From contig JACEFZ010017414.1 of NCBI GenBank assembly GCA_014155875.1, positions 256,501-320,500 on the forward strand: 64,000 bases of DNA, read 5' to 3'. This document shows, one piece after another, positions 22,432-33,509 of the stretch (positions are counted from its first letter, which is position 1; the number at the start of each line of letters is the position of its first letter). The DNA is from Cepaea nemoralis. Its lineage: Eukaryota > Mollusca > Gastropoda > Stylommatophora > Helicidae. The notes below the pieces were generated by a model. It had not been told where the DNA came from, made no database searches, and was given only the letters and a program-made list of their open reading frames with translations. Made by a program: the position numbers and the translations under genes.

Positions 22432-22835
22432 AGTTTAGTTTAGTTTAGTCGACGGATCAACATCACGGCACACAAGTGTAACCCATAAGTGCTCTGTTCT
22501 ACTCCTAATTCAAGCCTGAGTCCGGAGAATCTCAGCTCAGAGAACGAACTCCGTAGCACCGGCGAGGATCCTGAAATACTTTGGGTAGATTTTTAACTCG
22601 AAATTTTGCCCCAGCAGCGCCGTTAGGCTACTTTTTAAAAAAAATTATTTCCAACTGCCAAGGGATTTTTTTACGTGCGCAACAATACACACGGGCGTCC
22701 GATCTCAATACCCAGAGACCAGGGGAAATTTTGTTACTAGAAGTCCACTTGAAAAACTCCCGGTCCTCACCGGGGCTTGAACCTGTGATGTCCAGCACTC
22801 GAGGTGGACACCATACCTCGAGACCACTCAGTCCC
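22432..22835 (-). mobile_element. SINE family S2, copy 2
   Basis: It matches 9175-9592 over its full length, including the GATCAACATCACGGCACAC block, TTTTAACTCGAAATTTTGCC and the tRNA-like head near 22835. The (CTAAA)n tail is seen as TTTAG repeats at 22432-22450. Flanks CATGTTGTA on the left and CATGTGGTA on the right may be an imperfect target duplication. Confidence 0.9.
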
Positions 22836-22838
22836 TCA

Positions 22839-24557
22839 TGCATGTGGTATCTGCTGCATGTTACTTAAAATGAGCAATTAAATTGAATGGCTCAATAGAC
22901 TTTTTATACATGAATGTTTAAAATGATTGGTCGGTCGAGTTTTTGAACATGTACGTTTCAAATAATAGGGAAAGTCGAATATGTGTATATGAACAATTAC
23001 ATGACCGGGTTTGGCGAGATTCTGCAAAATGACCAGGACAAAGGAGCTTATGTATATGAACATATAAACTAACTTCCCCCAGTATCACACAATGTCTCTG
23101 GCTGCCTACCCTCGCATACTCTGAACTCTGTACAGTTTCTACAAACGTAAACATGTCTTGACTTGACATAGCCAAGCTACGAAAAGTGTTTACTGTCTGA
23201 TGAAGAGTAGACTATAATACATGATTGTATTGTGCTTTGACGTTGACCCTTTTATTGGATGACAGAAGAAATCATAATGTGGCTCTACCGTCCAATGGTT
23301 GGCCTCCAGGAGGAACACCGAGTTGACCTAGTGAGACACCGCACTGTTTAGGCTACAGTGGAAGGCGGGCGAGCCTTGGATCTGGCTGACATTCTGAATG
23401 CTCTACGAGAAGTAAGTCGTTCGCGAGAACCAAGTGATGACTGTGAATCTACAATCATGGTCAAGCTGCGAGAACAGCAAGTTAAAAGAGGGGTGGCAAA
23501 ACAAGAACACTACGCAGGAAGCCAAAGAAGTGTAATAAACCAACACAGAACTGGTGTCGCCAGTCGCTACACGATGCGGGATGTACAGAGGGGATCCGCG
23601 CACTTATGGACGAATGTTTCGATGTGAAATGAGGATGATCTGTCGACTAACTAACTAACTAACCTTGTGCACAAGGAAACACAAATTGGTGATCACGCGC
23701 GGCTACGCCTGATGAGATCTAGGATCCGATTTAGCACTAGCGGTAAGATACATAGTAGAGTACGGTGTAGACGCGTGTATAGCCAACTAGCTAAGATGAA
23801 TTATCCACACTTTTCAATAACTATTGAGGGAGGCGGATCACATATTGATATGCTAAGATATCAGTATTGGATAACAAATTACAACACATTATGTCACAGG
23901 TTAAGCCAGATTTACGAGAAGATATGAATGGAATATTTGAGGAACTTTCATACTGGTGATACACTAAAGATGATCTGACACATGAACAAGATGGCGCCAG
24001 TGAAGAAAATGGTTAGACGTTGTACAGTCACATGAAATGACACTATCCAGTGATATCCATTGGGCTCTGGAACATCAACTATTCCTGACGGACTGACGGC
24101 AATAGTAGAAGATGATGGTGATGACAGATCGTTTGTAATCAATAAACAAACAGCTTGACACCTTTCATCTTCTCATAAGGGAAACGAGTGGGAAATTAGG
24201 GAAATGAGTCCCTATTGGTTCAATCGTAGTGCAATGAAATACGTTGAAAGAAACATGTAAAAAAACAAAGGGCCCAGGTATGAAAGTCGTATCTCACGCT
24301 TATTCTTGCATTACTTATCAGGAGGAAATAGCCACGTACATACAGACGCACTACGTGTGTTAAGCGAGATTAAGAGAATAGCAAATAAGATTTAAATTAA
24401 AACGTTATGCTAAATCGTCATGATAAATGGTGTTACGTGTGCAGCATTTAAATGATATTTTACAAAGGAAATATGAACTTCTTCAGTGAAATTTGTTAAC
24501 ATGTAATTTACATGTCTTCTTAACTTTACGTTAATTATTATTTTGCAATTCTATTGC

Positions 24558-24560
<3 letters not shown>
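22839..24560. other. Unassigned sequence
   Basis: Several frames under 90 residues on both strands (for example 23358-23627) lack recognisable motifs. A short TAACTAACTAACTAACC run lies at 23646-23662. Confidence 0.45.
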
Positions 24561-24561
<1 letters not shown>

Positions 24562-24645
<84 letters not shown>

Positions 24646-24655
24646 CCCCCCCCCC
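24562..24655 (+). repeat. (TC)n microsatellite ending in a C run
   Basis: About 80 bases of TC followed by 13 C. Low-complexity; no coding. Confidence 0.95.
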
Positions 24656-25370
24656 ATCTCCACCCCATCCCTAAAAGAAATACACATGTTTGAATAAATG
24701 CCATTTTAATTTGAAATATATTTGATTTGTCTGTTTGAACTATTTATTATTACTATTTTTCTGCTCGTGTTCCTCTGTTGCCTCTCGTCATCCAACGGAA
24801 CACGATCTTTCAACCAACTCATGTCAAGCCATTTGTAGAAATGTTCATGATTGCTTGGAGTATGCAGCTAAGCTTTTCTACGGGATGAAGTAGCAGTCTC
24901 TCGCCAACCATGACTTAGTAGCCTCTTACGACGCACATGATATATTCTATTGACAGTTATTTAAGAAGAAGTAGCAGTCTCACGCCAACCTTTACTTTGT
25001 CGCCTCTTACGACATACACGACATATTCTATTGGCATTTATGTAAGAAGAAGTATTGTAATTGCTCGTGTTTGCTTGTTGATTAAGGCGTTGTAGCCGAA
25101 TAGTTCACAGCCATTTATCATCATGTTTTACTCTTCTTTTTCTTCTTCATGATACACCTTTAGATGTCAACATGATATATTCACAGAAAGCAGCAGTCGG
25201 CTTGAGCTGGTTGACATCTCCATTTCGTGTTATATTAAAGCTAACCTTCTCAACTTTGTCTTGTGCATTCATTCATTACATTACTACAGTTTGACCTCTG
25301 TTAACCCAATTTTATGTATTTGATTTAGCTGACGACCAATATCCAAATACTGCAAGAGGTCAGTTCACAA
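24656..25370. other. Unassigned sequence with a short internal duplication
   Basis: Blocks at 24885-24955 and 24968-25045 resemble each other (GAAGTAGCAGTCTC, GCCAACC, CGCCTCTTACGAC), an imperfect tandem duplication of about 80 bases. Otherwise nothing recognised. Confidence 0.55.
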
Positions 25371-25535
25371 AGCATGATTGAGCATATCAGGACAAGCCAA
25401 TCATCAGTTTTTGGTCATGTAATTAGAAAATAGGGGCTGGAGAAGATTGTGACAACCAGGGAGATCAAGGGTGTTAGAGAAAGGGACGACAGAGGGAAGA
25501 AACGCTCAATGGTTTAACAGAATGCATCCGAAGAC
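25371..25535 (+). pseudogene. LINE C-terminal coding remnant at the edge of the 45-bp array
   Basis: The plus strand reads VFGHVIRK, a stop, then GLEKIVTTREIKGVRERD. After one frameshift it reads GRQREETLNGLTECIRRRLV and then VELIKMTEWHGR. That order (FGHVIRR, LE-LVTT-KI-G, GRQRE, LDGL, ELI, W) is the conserved end of LINE reverse transcriptases such as LINE-A here. The last ~15 codons are the sequence that is then repeated across the array. Confidence 0.75.
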
Positions 25536-28370
25536 GACTAGTGGTCGAACTTATCAAGATGACAGAGTGGCATGGAAGATAACTAGTAGTCGCACTTATC
25601 AAGTTGATAGTGTGGGAAGGAAGGCGACTACTGGTCGAACTTATCAAGTTGACAGAGTGGCATGGAAGATAACTAGTGGTCGCACTTAGCAAGTTGATAG
25701 AGTGGCATGGAAGATAACTAGTGGTCGCAATAGTCAAGTTGATAGAGTGGCATGGAAGATAACTACTAGTCGCACTTATCAAGTTGATAGAGTGGCATGG
25801 GAGATAACTAGTAGTCGCACTTATCAAGTTGATAGAGTGGCATGGGAGATAACTAGTAGTCGCACTTATCAAGTTGATAGAGTGACATGGAAGATAACTA
25901 GTGGTCGCACTTATCAAGTTGATAGAGTGGCATAGAAGATAACTAGTGGTCGCACTTATCAAGTTGATAGAGTGGCACGGAAGATAACTAATGGTCGCAC
26001 TTATCAAGTTGATAGAGTGGCATGAAAGATAACTAGTGGTCGCACTTAGCAAGTTGATAGAGTGGCACGGAAGATAACTAGTGGTCGCACTTATCAAGTT
26101 GATAGAGTGGCACGGAAGATAATTAGTGGTCGCACTTAGCAAGTTGATAGAGTGGCATGGAAGATAACTAGTGGTCGCAATTATCAAGTTGATAGAGTGG
26201 CATGGAAGATAATTAGTGGTCGCACTTATCACGTTGACAGAGTGGCACGGAAGACAACTAGTGGTCGCACTTATCAAGTTGATAGAGTGGCATGGAAGAT
26301 AACTAGTGGTCGCACTTATCAAGTTGATAGAGTGGCACGGAAGACAACTAGTGGTCGCACTTATCAAGTTGATAGAGTGGCATGGAAGATAACTAGTAGT
26401 CGCACTTATCAAGTTGATAGAGTGGCACGGAAGACAACTAGTGGTCGCACTTATCAAGTTGATAGAGTGGCATGGAAGATAACTAGTGGTCGCACTTATC
26501 AAGCTGACAGAGTGGCACGGAAGACAACTAGTGGTCGCACTTATCAAGTTGATAGAGTGGCATGGAAGATAACTAGTGGCCGCACTTATCAAGTTGACAG
26601 AGTGGCACGGAAGACAACTAGTGGTCGCACTTATCAAGTTGATAGAGTGGCATGGAGTATACCTAGTGGTCGCACTTATCAAGTTGATAGAGTGGCATGG
26701 AAGATAACTAGTGGTCGCACTTAGCAAGTTGATAGAGTGGCATGGAAGATAACTAGTGGTCGCAATAGTCAAGTTGATAGAGTGGCATGGAAGATAACTA
26801 CTAGTCGCACTTATCAAGTTGATAGAGTGGCATGGGAGATAACTAGTAGTCGCACTTATCAAGTTGATAGAGTGGCATGGGAGATAACTAGTAGTCGCAC
26901 TTATCAAGTTGATAGAGTGACATGGAAGATAACTAGTGGTCGCACTTATCAAGTTGATAGAGTGGCATAGAAGATAACTAGTGGTCGCACTTATCAAGTT
27001 GATAGAGTGGCACGGAAGATAACTAATGGTCGCACTTATCAAGTTGATAGAGTGGCATGAAAGATAACTAGTGGTCGCACTTAGCAAGTTGATAGAGTGG
27101 CACGGAAGATAACTAGTGGTCGCACTTATCAAGTTGATAGAGTGGCACGGAAGATAATTAGTGGTCGCACTTAGCAAGTTGATAGAGTGGCATGGAAGAT
27201 AACTAGTGGTCGCAATTATCAAGTTGATAGAGTGGCATGGAAGATAATTAGTGGTCGCACTTATCACGTTGACAGAGTGGCACGGAAGACAACTAGTGGT
27301 CGCACTTATCAAGTTGATAGAGTGGCATGGAAGATAACTAGTGGTCGCACTTATCAAGTTAATAGAGTGGCACGGAAGACAACTAGTGGTCGCACTTATC
27401 AAGTTGATAGAGTGGCATGGAAGATAACTAGTAGTCGCACTTATCAAGTTGATAGAGTGGCACGGAAGACAACTAGTGGTCGCACTTATCAAGTTGATAG
27501 AGTGGCATGGAAGATAACTAGTGGTCGCACTTATCAAGTTGACAGAGTGGCACGGAAGACAACTAGTGGTCGCACTTATCAAGTTGATAGAGTGGCATGG
27601 AGTATACCTAGTGGTCGCACTTATCAAGTTGATAGAGTGGCATGGAAGATAACTAGTGGTCGCAATAATCAAGTTGATAGAGTGGCATGGAAGATAGCTA
27701 GTGGTCGCAATAATCAAGTTGATAGAGTGGCATGGAAGATAACTAATGGTCGCACTTATCAAGATGATAGAGTGAGGACAGAAAACAATTAGTGACTGAA
27801 CTTATCAAGATGTCAGAGTGGCACGGAAGACAACTAGTGGTCGCAATTATTAAGTTGATAGAGTGGCATTGGAGATAACTAGTGGTCGCACTTATCAAGT
27901 TGACAGAGTGGCATGGAAGATAACCTAATGGTCGCATTTATCAAGTTGATAGAGTGGCATGGGAGATAACTAGTAGTCGCACTTATCAAGTTGATAGAGT
28001 GACATGGGAGATAACTAGTAGTTGCTCTTATCAAGTTGACGGAGTCACATGGGAGATAATCCGTGGTCGAACTTTTCGAGGTGACAGAGTGTGACGGAAG
28101 ACAACCAGCGGTTGAACTTATCAATTGATAGAGTGGGACAGAACACAATTAGTGACTGAACTTATCAAGATGACAGAGTGGCACGGAAGACAACTAGTTG
28201 TCGCAATTATCAAGTTGATAGAGTGAGATAGAAGACAACAAGTGGTCGAACTTATCAAGTTGATAAAGTGGTGCGGAAGAAGAACGATTGATGAACTTAT
28301 CAAGTTTAATGAGTGGTGCGTACGACAACAGGGGGTTAAACTTATAAAGTTGACAGAGTTACACATAAAG
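25536..28370 (+). repeat. 45-bp minisatellite, about 62 units
   Basis: The unit contains AAGTTGATAGAGTGGCATGG, then AAGATAACTAGTGGTCGCAC and TTATC, 45 bases in total. Because 45 is divisible by 3, some frames stay open. The minus strand gives a 762-residue frame (25474-27762) built of a 15-residue unit like YLPCHSINLISATTS. Units at both ends are more diverged and shifted in frame. The centre contains a 1035-bp (23-unit) duplication. Confidence 0.96.
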
Positions 28371-29662
28371 TGGAAACACTTGTCAAGAACACAGATACTA
28401 GTTGCTAATGGAGGGGCATGATGCCTGTACCGCTCGGCACAACACATAATGATGAAGTCCCGGCAGTTTGAAAGTTGCTGTTAAACCAGTTATCCTCATC
28501 ATACCAATGTGGTTGAAGTGGTGTAGTTACATACCAGTCTTGTTTGTGTTTGTGACCAGTCGCATTTCTCTAATTGTGAAAGATGTACCACGGATACAAG
28601 TGAGGATTAGTGTATGCGGACATTCCAGATTTGGTGCTGCCGAAGAATGACAAGCACTAGATGAATTGAACATTTCACAAATGACACAAATCCACAGTTC
28701 TTAAGAAAATAATAGTATAAAGAAGACGTCTTAAAGGAATACACAAGCACCAGGTTTCAACTGAGAAAAACTGTACGAGAAAAAAGCAAAACATTGCAAA
28801 GAGAATACAAGAAATCACAATACTGAGCAAAACATTTACAAAGCAGCATTAAAACATGTTTCAATGCAGACATGACGGTAAATGTAGTCCCATGTGAAAC
28901 GCTGCCGTTGGGTTGTGAGGTGTTAGGTTTTCATATATTCTAGGTCATGTTACATGAAGTGGACTGACCGTTCCTTTCCTCGACGCCTTTCATTCCAAGA
29001 CAATTACTGGAACATTATGCAAATTAATTCAGACATAGACGAAATAAAAGAGAGTGGCATGCGACAGACCACTTTTTAATGAGATAATCAGGAAGCTTCC
29101 AAACCAGCACACAGAATGGGATACTTGATGATGATAAGGGTTTATACACGTATGTCCGTATTAAAAAAAAAAAAAGAAGAAGCTATCGATATCATTGTTC
29201 ATGTCGAAAACTATCTTTCTAATCTCTACTTCTTTCTTCTACTTCTGTCAGTGCGAGTCACTCATATGCATTTATTTCGCAAGCTCCTGCATGGTCAACC
29301 AGATACACCTGTGTTCCTAAATGATGACATGTTCTATTTTTATCCCTGTTAGGCTTAATTAATCTCAGTTACGTCATTCACGAACTTGTTTTTCTGTGAA
29401 TTAAAAATTTTGTCCACGAAGCTTCCTGGATTCTGACGTTAACACGGCGAGTGTAACTTCAACAACAAAATTACATTCGCGTCAACAATCTTTCACAAAT
29501 GGACCCAGACTTTGCTCCCACGCTAACAAGGTCTAAAACTGTTGACATTAACACCAATCAAAGAATTTATAAATACACCTAGGTATATTAATAGAACTGC
29601 CATTCTGCGAAATCTGAACATCGAAGAAAACTGCCCCATGAATGGCAACATGTTTCGGAAAC
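28371..29662. other. Unassigned sequence
   Basis: Short frames only. A 12-base A run lies at 29163-29174. Confidence 0.5.
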
Positions 29663-30237
29663 TAAAATACGAGCGGCTTCAAATAATAACTTTAAATTAT
29701 ATGTGACTCTTTGAGTTATCCGAACAGATGGAAATCACTTAGGGCTAGGTCGGGCAAGTACGAGGAATGTGGTACACACTGAAATTGGAGGTCTTTGATG
29801 GTTTCAACCGCTGAACGGGTTGTATAACGTCCAGCATTGTCATATTACAAAAGGACACCTTTACTCAGAAGTCCACGTCGTTTGGATTTGGTTGAGGGTC
29901 GAACCTTTCTACGCCACTCATACACTTGCTGGACTGACAGGCATGCATCACAATACTGGACCTTTATTCGCCTATAAATTTACATAGGTTTCACCCCTTC
30001 ACTGATTAAAAAAAAAAAATAGATAACAGAACTCTGCGCCTCTTTGGTACATGTAAAAAGTGGGGCAGCTATCTTTACTCTGTCCTCATGACGCCACCGT
30101 GTTCGTCTGCACCGTGATGTCACGTGCTTAACACGCTTGAACCCTTAACAAAGTATTGATAGGTTACAAGACAATGACATGGTTATTGTAATTTCTATCA
30201 CACTTTTAAGGTTTTCATTTGAAGCCCCTTCGTACTT
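29663..30237 (-). mobile_element. Mariner M1, copy 2, internally deleted
   Basis: Terminal repeats are visible at 30208-30234 (on the minus strand TACGAAGGGGCTTCAAATG) and at 29664-29692 (TACGAGCGGCTTCAAATAAT). The minus-strand 5' leader matches 13440-13680 of copy 1. It then jumps from a segment near GTATGAGTGGCGTAGAAAGG directly to NQSKRRGLLSKGVLL, losing the N-terminal half. It continues to a YDNAG block and SDFHLF, and jumps again to the 3' end. The second catalytic Asp is kept here, but the stop codon just before it is shared with copy 1. Confidence 0.88.
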
Positions 30238-30925
30238 TAATCGTATTCAATGTCACAATGGCTTGGTGTAACAGAATCCTAGGAATGGACCTGTTACGGA
30301 TACCAGGATAATATACTAAGTAGGGGGGTACGGGGTGCCAGGCATTGGTAGCACCTTTGGTAAGGATGACTCTCATGTCCTTTTCAGGACCCATCCCCCA
30401 CTGGTCCAAGCCTGACACCCAGCTCGTGCCTGTGGCTCCTAGTAGCTGTCAGCATGCGACAGCGGCCACCCCCCCGGGCAACAGCTGTGAGAGGCTGGCT
30501 AAACCAGGCATGGGTAGCCGATTTGGTGTCAAACCAAGCGGTAAACTAGGGTATGCCTACCCAGCATGTGAAGACAGGATTCGGCAGACTGCGCGGAAGA
30601 AATCATTACTGATTCAACGGGCAAGACGGCGTTTACCTGCAAAGCGTTGTGGAACGTAATGAGCACGGCAAGGCACGTAGAGCGCCCTGGTCATCCACTG
30701 CACCTGTATTCGTCTCCAGTCGTCTCGACTTGTCTTGCCACTGGACTCAGATGGACTCGGGCGAGAGAGTGAGGTCGACGAATTGCGCAACTCTTCCTCA
30801 CTTTAATCCAAGTCATCGCGCAAGTCATTCTTCATCCAACGTCATATGGCTCCATACCTTCAACCCCACTGGATGAAATGAATGGTCATCATCATTCTTG
30901 ATGGACAAACAACAACACAACATAC
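30238..30925 (+). mobile_element. LINE-C-related fragment, leader plus 3' end
   Basis: Bases 30320-30660 are GC-richer and look like a LINE 5' leader; the frames here have no domain. Bases 30845-30915 match the 3' end of LINE-C at 33515-33560 (CAACCCCACTGGATGAAATG, then AATGGTCATCATCATTCTTG). This suggests an element whose coding middle was deleted. Confidence 0.55.
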
Positions 30926-31460
30926 TAAGTAGCTCAAATGGTACTTCACTTTCTCTGGACAACCACAACAACAATGACAACACCCAAGGGAATGTTATCA
31001 TTGTATGAGAAAAGAGAGATAGTCAGATATATTAGACACCCAAACACATCAAGATAAATATTAAACCTAAAACAAAGGGACAGGGACACAATCCTCACAC
31101 ACTCAGGTAAATACTCAAGTCGGTGTTTAAAAAAAAATAAAACTTGATATTTTTAATTTAAGAAGTTGTAAAGAAGCGTGAGAAGAATAGAGAATATCCT
31201 ATATGGAACTGTCCCTGGGAAGAGCCTGTCAGAATTTGATGTGAATGTGTCTGGTTGAAGATAACAACATTATAATGTTTACTGTGTCGAGTGATGTACG
31301 TGACTGAATGTGGATGTTCCAACGTTGGAGAATAATAACAGAGTCAACGTTAATGTTTCCTTTCCCTATTCTTGATGATGATCACGTATGAAGACACAGA
31401 CAACCTTGAGTTTCGGCACGATTCGGGCTTTTATATACCGTAGATCATAAATTCTTTCAG
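30926..31460. other. Unassigned AT-rich sequence
   Basis: No coding or repeat signal. The tract ends in a polypyrimidine stretch ATTCTTTCAG at 31451-31460. Confidence 0.5.
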
Positions 31461-31658
31461 GTGTACACTACATCTGGCTTGCTAGCTCATACTTGCTCTC
31501 CGTTTATGAACACACCAGACCAACCAAACAAGGGGCAATCTGTCACAGACAGAAATGGCAAATCTAGTGAGGACTTCCAGCTATATCCCAACGTCAATCC
31601 TCACCCTTCCTTCTTCACTCTCTCCCCAACCCCACCTCCTTCAGATCTAACAAAATAG
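31461..31658 (+). CDS. Possible terminal exon, unrecognised, low confidence
   Basis: An acceptor-like ATTCTTTCAG is followed by a frame of 65 codons, then TAG. The frame is open from the first base after AG (phase 0). The peptide is Pro/Ser/Thr-rich with NTPDQPNKGQSVTDRNGKSS and SPTPPPSDLTK at the end. No family is recognised. It could be a chance open stretch. Neither signal-peptide exon here has a matching phase (both end in phase 1), so it would need another intermediate exon. Confidence 0.2.
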   Translation: MYTTSGLLAHTCSPFMNTPDQPNKGQSVTDRNGKSSEDFQLYPNVNPHPSFFTLSPTPPPSDLTK

Positions 31659-31989
31659 GTGTACCAACCGTAATTCATCACTCCCATTAGATAGGTTTGC
31701 TATGAAAGATTCCCGATGAAGAATCATGGCTATCAATAAGACTGCTACATAGAATCGTTATAGTCATAGTGCTTCATCCCCCTCTCCAAATCAGCCCTCA
31801 TAGAAAGTAAGGACAGTAGCGACCTAAGCAACTCAAGGAACACATTATATAGTATACTCCAGAGTACTGCATGCCACTGGATGACTGGAAAGACAAAGTT
31901 CACTAAACTCTCCGAGAAAGGAGTCCAACGATTTCTATTTGCCAACCGAGATATAATACAAGGGTCCCCCTGTGATTATCATCTCTAAC
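31659..31989. other. Unassigned, possible broken transposon host of the SINE pair
   Basis: This region appears to continue at 32401 after the inverted SINE pair, but I do not recognise the element. Confidence 0.35.
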
Positions 31990-32400
31990 AAACTCCAGCC
32001 GGCTTCGTGGCTTAGAGGTTAGCGACTTTTCTCCGTAATCTCGTATACTCTCGTGGATAACGTGATGACGGTGAGAATCAGCAGTGGTTCGAATCGCATC
32101 GGTAACTTACGGGGTATGTGAGCCGGCCGCTCAGAAAGCAATGGCAAACTACTGAGCGTAATCTTGCCAAGAAATCAACATACAGCTGAAAGTTGCTGGT
32201 GTTGACAGCGATGCCCTGTAAAGGATATATAATAAATAATAATAAATGTTTTCTATATCCTTTACAGGACATCGCTGTCAACACCAGCATCTTTCAGCTG
32301 TATGTTGATTTCTTGGCAAGATTACGCCCAGTAGTTTGCCATTGCTTTCTGAGCGGCCGGCTCACATAAACAAAACAACAAAAAATAACAAAAACTCCAG
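31990..32400. mobile_element. Inverted pair of SINE S1 copies with 9-bp flanking duplication
   Basis: A full-length plus-strand S1 copy (31999-32228) has an A-box region near GTGGCTTAGAGGTTAGCG, a B box GGTTCGAATCG, and the core CAGAAAGCAATGGCAAACTA followed by GAGCGTAATCTTGCCAAGAA. It is followed tail-to-tail by a 5'-truncated minus-strand copy (32252-32368). The pair plus an A-rich stretch is flanked by AAACTCCAG at 31990-31998 and 32392-32400, which suggests it went in as one unit or grew at one site. Transcribed together, the two would fold into a hairpin. Confidence 0.85.
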
Positions 32401-32860
32401 GACCTTTTAAAGCCTACGAAAACTACCAGAATAGAATGATGATTAGTCACCAGCCATTTCCCAACCTATCTAATGGACAGTTGACCTTGAAAGACAGAAT
32501 TGAACCAATCGCATTTTTATTCACATAAAACAATGACTTCCCGATCGGAACAATGAAATAGGATCGTAGGTTATAGGCTTACTTCTCTAGAAGAATTCTT
32601 CCTAACAAGACTGTGCAATTTGTTTCAGATACTGTTTCACATAGGTATTAAACAGTGAAACCGTCAGCCCTGTAGGAAGCCTGGAATGTACTAGCAAATA
32701 GGAGATAGCGCTTGACAGCGCATTGTCACGTTATCACGCATACACCGTTTAATCCGAGGGCCAACACAACCGTCAAGAAAATAAGGACACATTGGTGATT
32801 CCCCTACCCTAATAAACTGCAGAGTAGCCTCCATCCAAATATCCCAGTGAGTGAGTGGCA
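32401..32860. other. Unassigned sequence
   Basis: No feature supported. The 142-residue minus frame at 32691-33119 runs into repeat R1. Confidence 0.4.
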
Positions 32861-33250
32861 CCTTGCAGTCTTGACAGACTAAAGTATGTGAGTTGGAATG
32901 TGGCCAATATTCCATCACAATGCCTGGGCAGAGCTTCAGAGAAACATGTGGTGCCCAAACGACATGATCCCTCTCTCGGCCTAATCTTGTGTTTTCCAGA
33001 GGAATGGGTAACCAATACGTCTGGCACAAGGTAGGCTGCAGACGCTGGCGGCACAGCGTCAACACCTCCGAGACCTCGCCACCACGAGCAGGTGGCGAGT
33101 GTTGGCCAGACCCTGACACCCAAGGGACCCGGCTTAGAGGCGTTCAGCCAAGTCCCTACAGGTGAGGGCCTCAGTACGAGCCCGGACCATAAGGGCGCGC
33201 ACAACTGTCAATCACAAGTGTCCGGGCCTGTGTAAAGCGTGCGCTATCGT
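32861..33250 (-). repeat. Interspersed repeat R1-related copy
   Basis: Minus-strand landmarks shared with 63885-64000 and more weakly with 7355-7830 include CAGACGTATTGGTTACCCAT, then CGAGAGAGGGATCATGTCGT and GTCTGTCAAGACTGCAAGGT. Two overlapping 131- and 142-residue frames lie inside; neither is conserved. Confidence 0.7.
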
Positions 33251-33509
33251 CAGACTCTCCACCTGACTTTAGCCAGTATAATGTGTACATATCTATATCA
33301 TACTTAGGCAATTATAAACGACATACAAATATGATTTTGTATCTATCGTGCTGTTTCTAGCGGGGAAGAATGGTATGTAGATAATTCAGTAGACCAGAGA
33401 GTGGCTGATATCGTCACACTTGGAAAGAACAATGATGGAGAGCATGGTTCTTCCGAGAAAGGACAGGCGTTGTTCGACACGAAGATAAACACTGGTCATT
33501 GCAGACTTG

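Noticed and set aside
25536..28370. CRISPR-like array of ~45-bp repeats
   Set aside because: Units are contiguous, with no unique spacers of constant length; it is a minisatellite in an animal genome, and the same holds for the 20-, 24-, 40- and 47-bp arrays.
32691..33204. 142- and 131-residue minus frames
   Set aside because: Two overlapping frames inside repeat R1; neither is preserved in the other R1 copies.
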